This document shows positions 62,578-64,000 of a stretch of DNA of 64,000 nt, piece after piece. Source of the DNA: Bathymodiolus japonicus methanotrophic gill symbiont (GTDB lineage Bacteria; Pseudomonadota; Gammaproteobacteria; Methylococcales; Methylomonadaceae); assembly GCF_019721995.1 (NCBI RefSeq), contig NZ_BLYC01000004.1:212192-276191 (forward strand), read 5' to 3'. Under the pieces are notes generated by a model, which was given only the letters and a program-made list of their open reading frames with translations, was not told the DNA's origin and did not search any database. Made by a program: the position numbers and the translations under genes. Position 1 is the first letter of the stretch. The number at the start of each line of letters is the position of its first letter.

Positions 62578-64000
62578 CCACCTCCTTACACACAAGTCCT
62601 AAAATACGCCTTTTAGCTTTCTGGCCATTTGAATACCATATACGCAGTCCTGAATCCTCTGAAAACCGATCCAAATACTTTTCGCACCAGGGTCACCATC
62701 TGATTTACGCCCTAAAAAACCACCCAATGTCGCTAAATTTCTTAACACGGCATTCAGTGTAGGCACTTTTTTGGGTATCTTTTTGTCCAATAAACCATAA
62801 GATGATTTCCATTCTAAAGGATCAAAGATTAATTCAGCAGGCAAGTCAGGACAGATGCGACCTAAGCGCATAAGATACATCACCCGCCAAGCAATAACCA
62901 TGGCCATGACTAAGGCTTTTTCAATGCGCTCTTTACTGGATAATTGAAGCTTTTCAACCTTGCAGCCCACTTTCAAAATATCAAAAAACATTTCTATTTC
63001 CCAGCGACAGCGATACCAGTCAATCAACTCACAGGCTTGATCTTCACTTTCTACCCTTCGATTGCTTAATAAGCGCCATATGAGCGGTGACTTCCCTTTA
63101 GGCGGGTTGATTTCTTTTGCCTGAACCAAAGTTACTTCAATACCTTCTTTCCCTTTTACGGGGAAAGTGCAGCGTAACACTTTAATTTCTTGCTGAACTT
63201 GTCGCGATTTTTCGCCTTTTTTTCGTGGCTTAATAAAACTAACGCGACTCATAACCTCTTGCTTATCGACGCTATCCCACAGTGTTTCATCCGCTGATAA
63301 TTTACGGTTATGCCTGGCTCTTACTAGCCAGTCAGCAGGCGTATTTAACGCCTTACTTCTCTGCATAAGACTTAAAATATCACCTTCTCTATCGGCCACA
63401 TAAACGAGCCGACTTTTAGGGCAACGTTCGGCCATTTCAGCGACACGTTCATAACCTTCTATCCAGCGATCACTTTCTTTTATCGTGGGATTATTTTGAT
63501 CTTCTGCTTTGCTTTTTCCTCTTGCCCACATCCACGCATCACTAACCCCTAAAGGGAGCCGGTCTGGTGTAATGCAGAGTGTCGGATGCAAGTACATGCC
63601 TCTTTGGGCATCGTAAGATAAGCGACCTAAATCCTCAGTTTCTTGTCCATTAAAATCTAATTCTGTCGTATCTTGTAAGCATAAAATAACGGGCTCTTCA
63701 CTGACTATAATGCGCTGTTCAACTTGATCTGTATGGGCGACTAACAACTTTTCCCATGTCACATTTTCATTTGCATAAAATCGATAAGTCGCTTGTGTTT
63801 CAGCCCAGCCTTGGCAAGCCTGAGGAATGCTTAGTTTAGGCGCTTTTACAAAAGTTTCTATCAATTTAACTGCTCTTTTATTAAGCCGTGAATCACCTAA
63901 ATCTAAATTACAAAATTCCATTTCTGCCCAAGTCTCAGTCATCGTTACTAAAATAATGAGATTTTACACTCTTATATCAGACTTGTGTGTAAGGAGATGG
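62578..64000 (-). mobile_element. IS-W, intact IS4-family (IS50-group-like) insertion sequence
   Basis: The left end CCACCTCCTTACACACAAGTC (62578–62598) and the complement of the right end, CCATCTCCTTACACACAAGTC, differ at one base. The CTTACACACAAGT core resembles the CTTATACACAAGT of IS50/Tn5 ends. The right end coincides with the last window base, so the target duplication on that side cannot be seen. Its transposase is complete. Confidence 0.88.
62599..63942 (-). CDS. IS4-family transposase of IS-W
   Basis: A 447-residue DDE transposase related to the Tn5/IS50 enzyme. It begins MTETWAEMEFCNLDLGDSRL with the LGDxRLNKR DNA-binding motif. Catalytic sites are LCLQDTTELDF (first Asp), VYVADREGDI (second Asp) and YRCRWEIEMFFDILKVGCK (the Y-x2-R-x3-E-x6-K motif with the catalytic Glu). 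There are no frameshifts, so it is probably active, the only such transposase here. Confidence 0.93.
   Translation of the reverse strand: MTETWAEMEFCNLDLGDSRLNKRAVKLIETFVKAPKLSIPQACQGWAETQATYRFYANENVTWEKLLVAHTDQVEQRIIVSEEPVILCLQDTTELDFNGQETEDLGRLSYDAQRGMYLHPTLCITPDRLPLGVSDAWMWARGKSKAEDQNNPTIKESDRWIEGYERVAEMAERCPKSRLVYVADREGDILSLMQRSKALNTPADWLVRARHNRKLSADETLWDSVDKQEVMSRVSFIKPRKKGEKSRQVQQEIKVLRCTFPVKGKEGIEVTLVQAKEINPPKGKSPLIWRLLSNRRVESEDQACELIDWYRCRWEIEMFFDILKVGCKVEKLQLSSKERIEKALVMAMVIAWRVMYLMRLGRICPDLPAELIFDPLEWKSSYGLLDKKIPKKVPTLNAVLRNLATLGGFLGRKSDGDPGAKSIWIGFQRIQDCVYGIQMARKLKGVF

Overview
The window looks like a chromosomal segment of a gammaproteobacterium with a fairly low GC content. The gene order lolB–ispE–tRNA-Gln–prs–rplY–pth and the lineage-typical RpoB, RpoC and EF-Tu sequences support Gammaproteobacteria. 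A methanotroph- or sulfur-oxidiser-like lineage is possible, but I cannot prove it from the sequence alone.

Bases 1–36,656 are a dense, intact, all-forward housekeeping block. It holds a TPR protein (cut by the window edge), lolB, ispE, tRNA-Gln, prs, rplY and pth. A tRNA cluster (Tyr, Gly, Thr) follows, then tuf, tRNA-Trp, secE, nusG, rplKAJL, rpoBC, rpsLG, fusA, a second tuf, and the full S10, spc and alpha operons through rpoA and rplQ. Loci that are separate in E. coli are joined here into one cluster. It ends at a strong terminator at 36,627–36,656.

From 36,657 onward the character changes. A few genes are intact: a small secreted protein, pyk, gap, an inositol-monophosphatase-family enzyme, an RRM protein, a cold-shock protein, an outer-membrane porin, a VapC-like toxin, a TRAP-transporter binding protein and an IS50-like transposase. 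Nearly everything else is a relic. There is a polysaccharide ABC-2 exporter, an HD-GYP protein, glcD, an arylsulfatase, a DUF2165 protein, a NIF3/CutA-like protein, a type I restriction HsdR, and three kinds of broken DDE transposon (called here IS-X, IS-Y and IS-Z).

The most interesting feature of the right half is a family of eleven short, highly structured repeats, here called types A (280 bp, five copies), B (260 bp, three copies), C (283 bp, one copy) and D (294 bp, two copies). They share modules, have no terminal inverted repeats and no long coding potential, and sit inside genes. In five disrupted protein genes, removing the element restores the reading frame and the expected protein with no target-site duplication and no lost base. 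Three predicted hairpins keep their pairing between types although the paired bases differ, which suggests selection on structure. About half the copies lie at junctions between unrelated sequences, so they probably also drive deletions and rearrangements. A second TSD-less repeat (E, about 123 bp) and a 319-bp MITE with 15-bp perfect inverted repeats and a TTAG duplication add further layers. At 59,432–62,226 four generations of insertion are nested inside each other.
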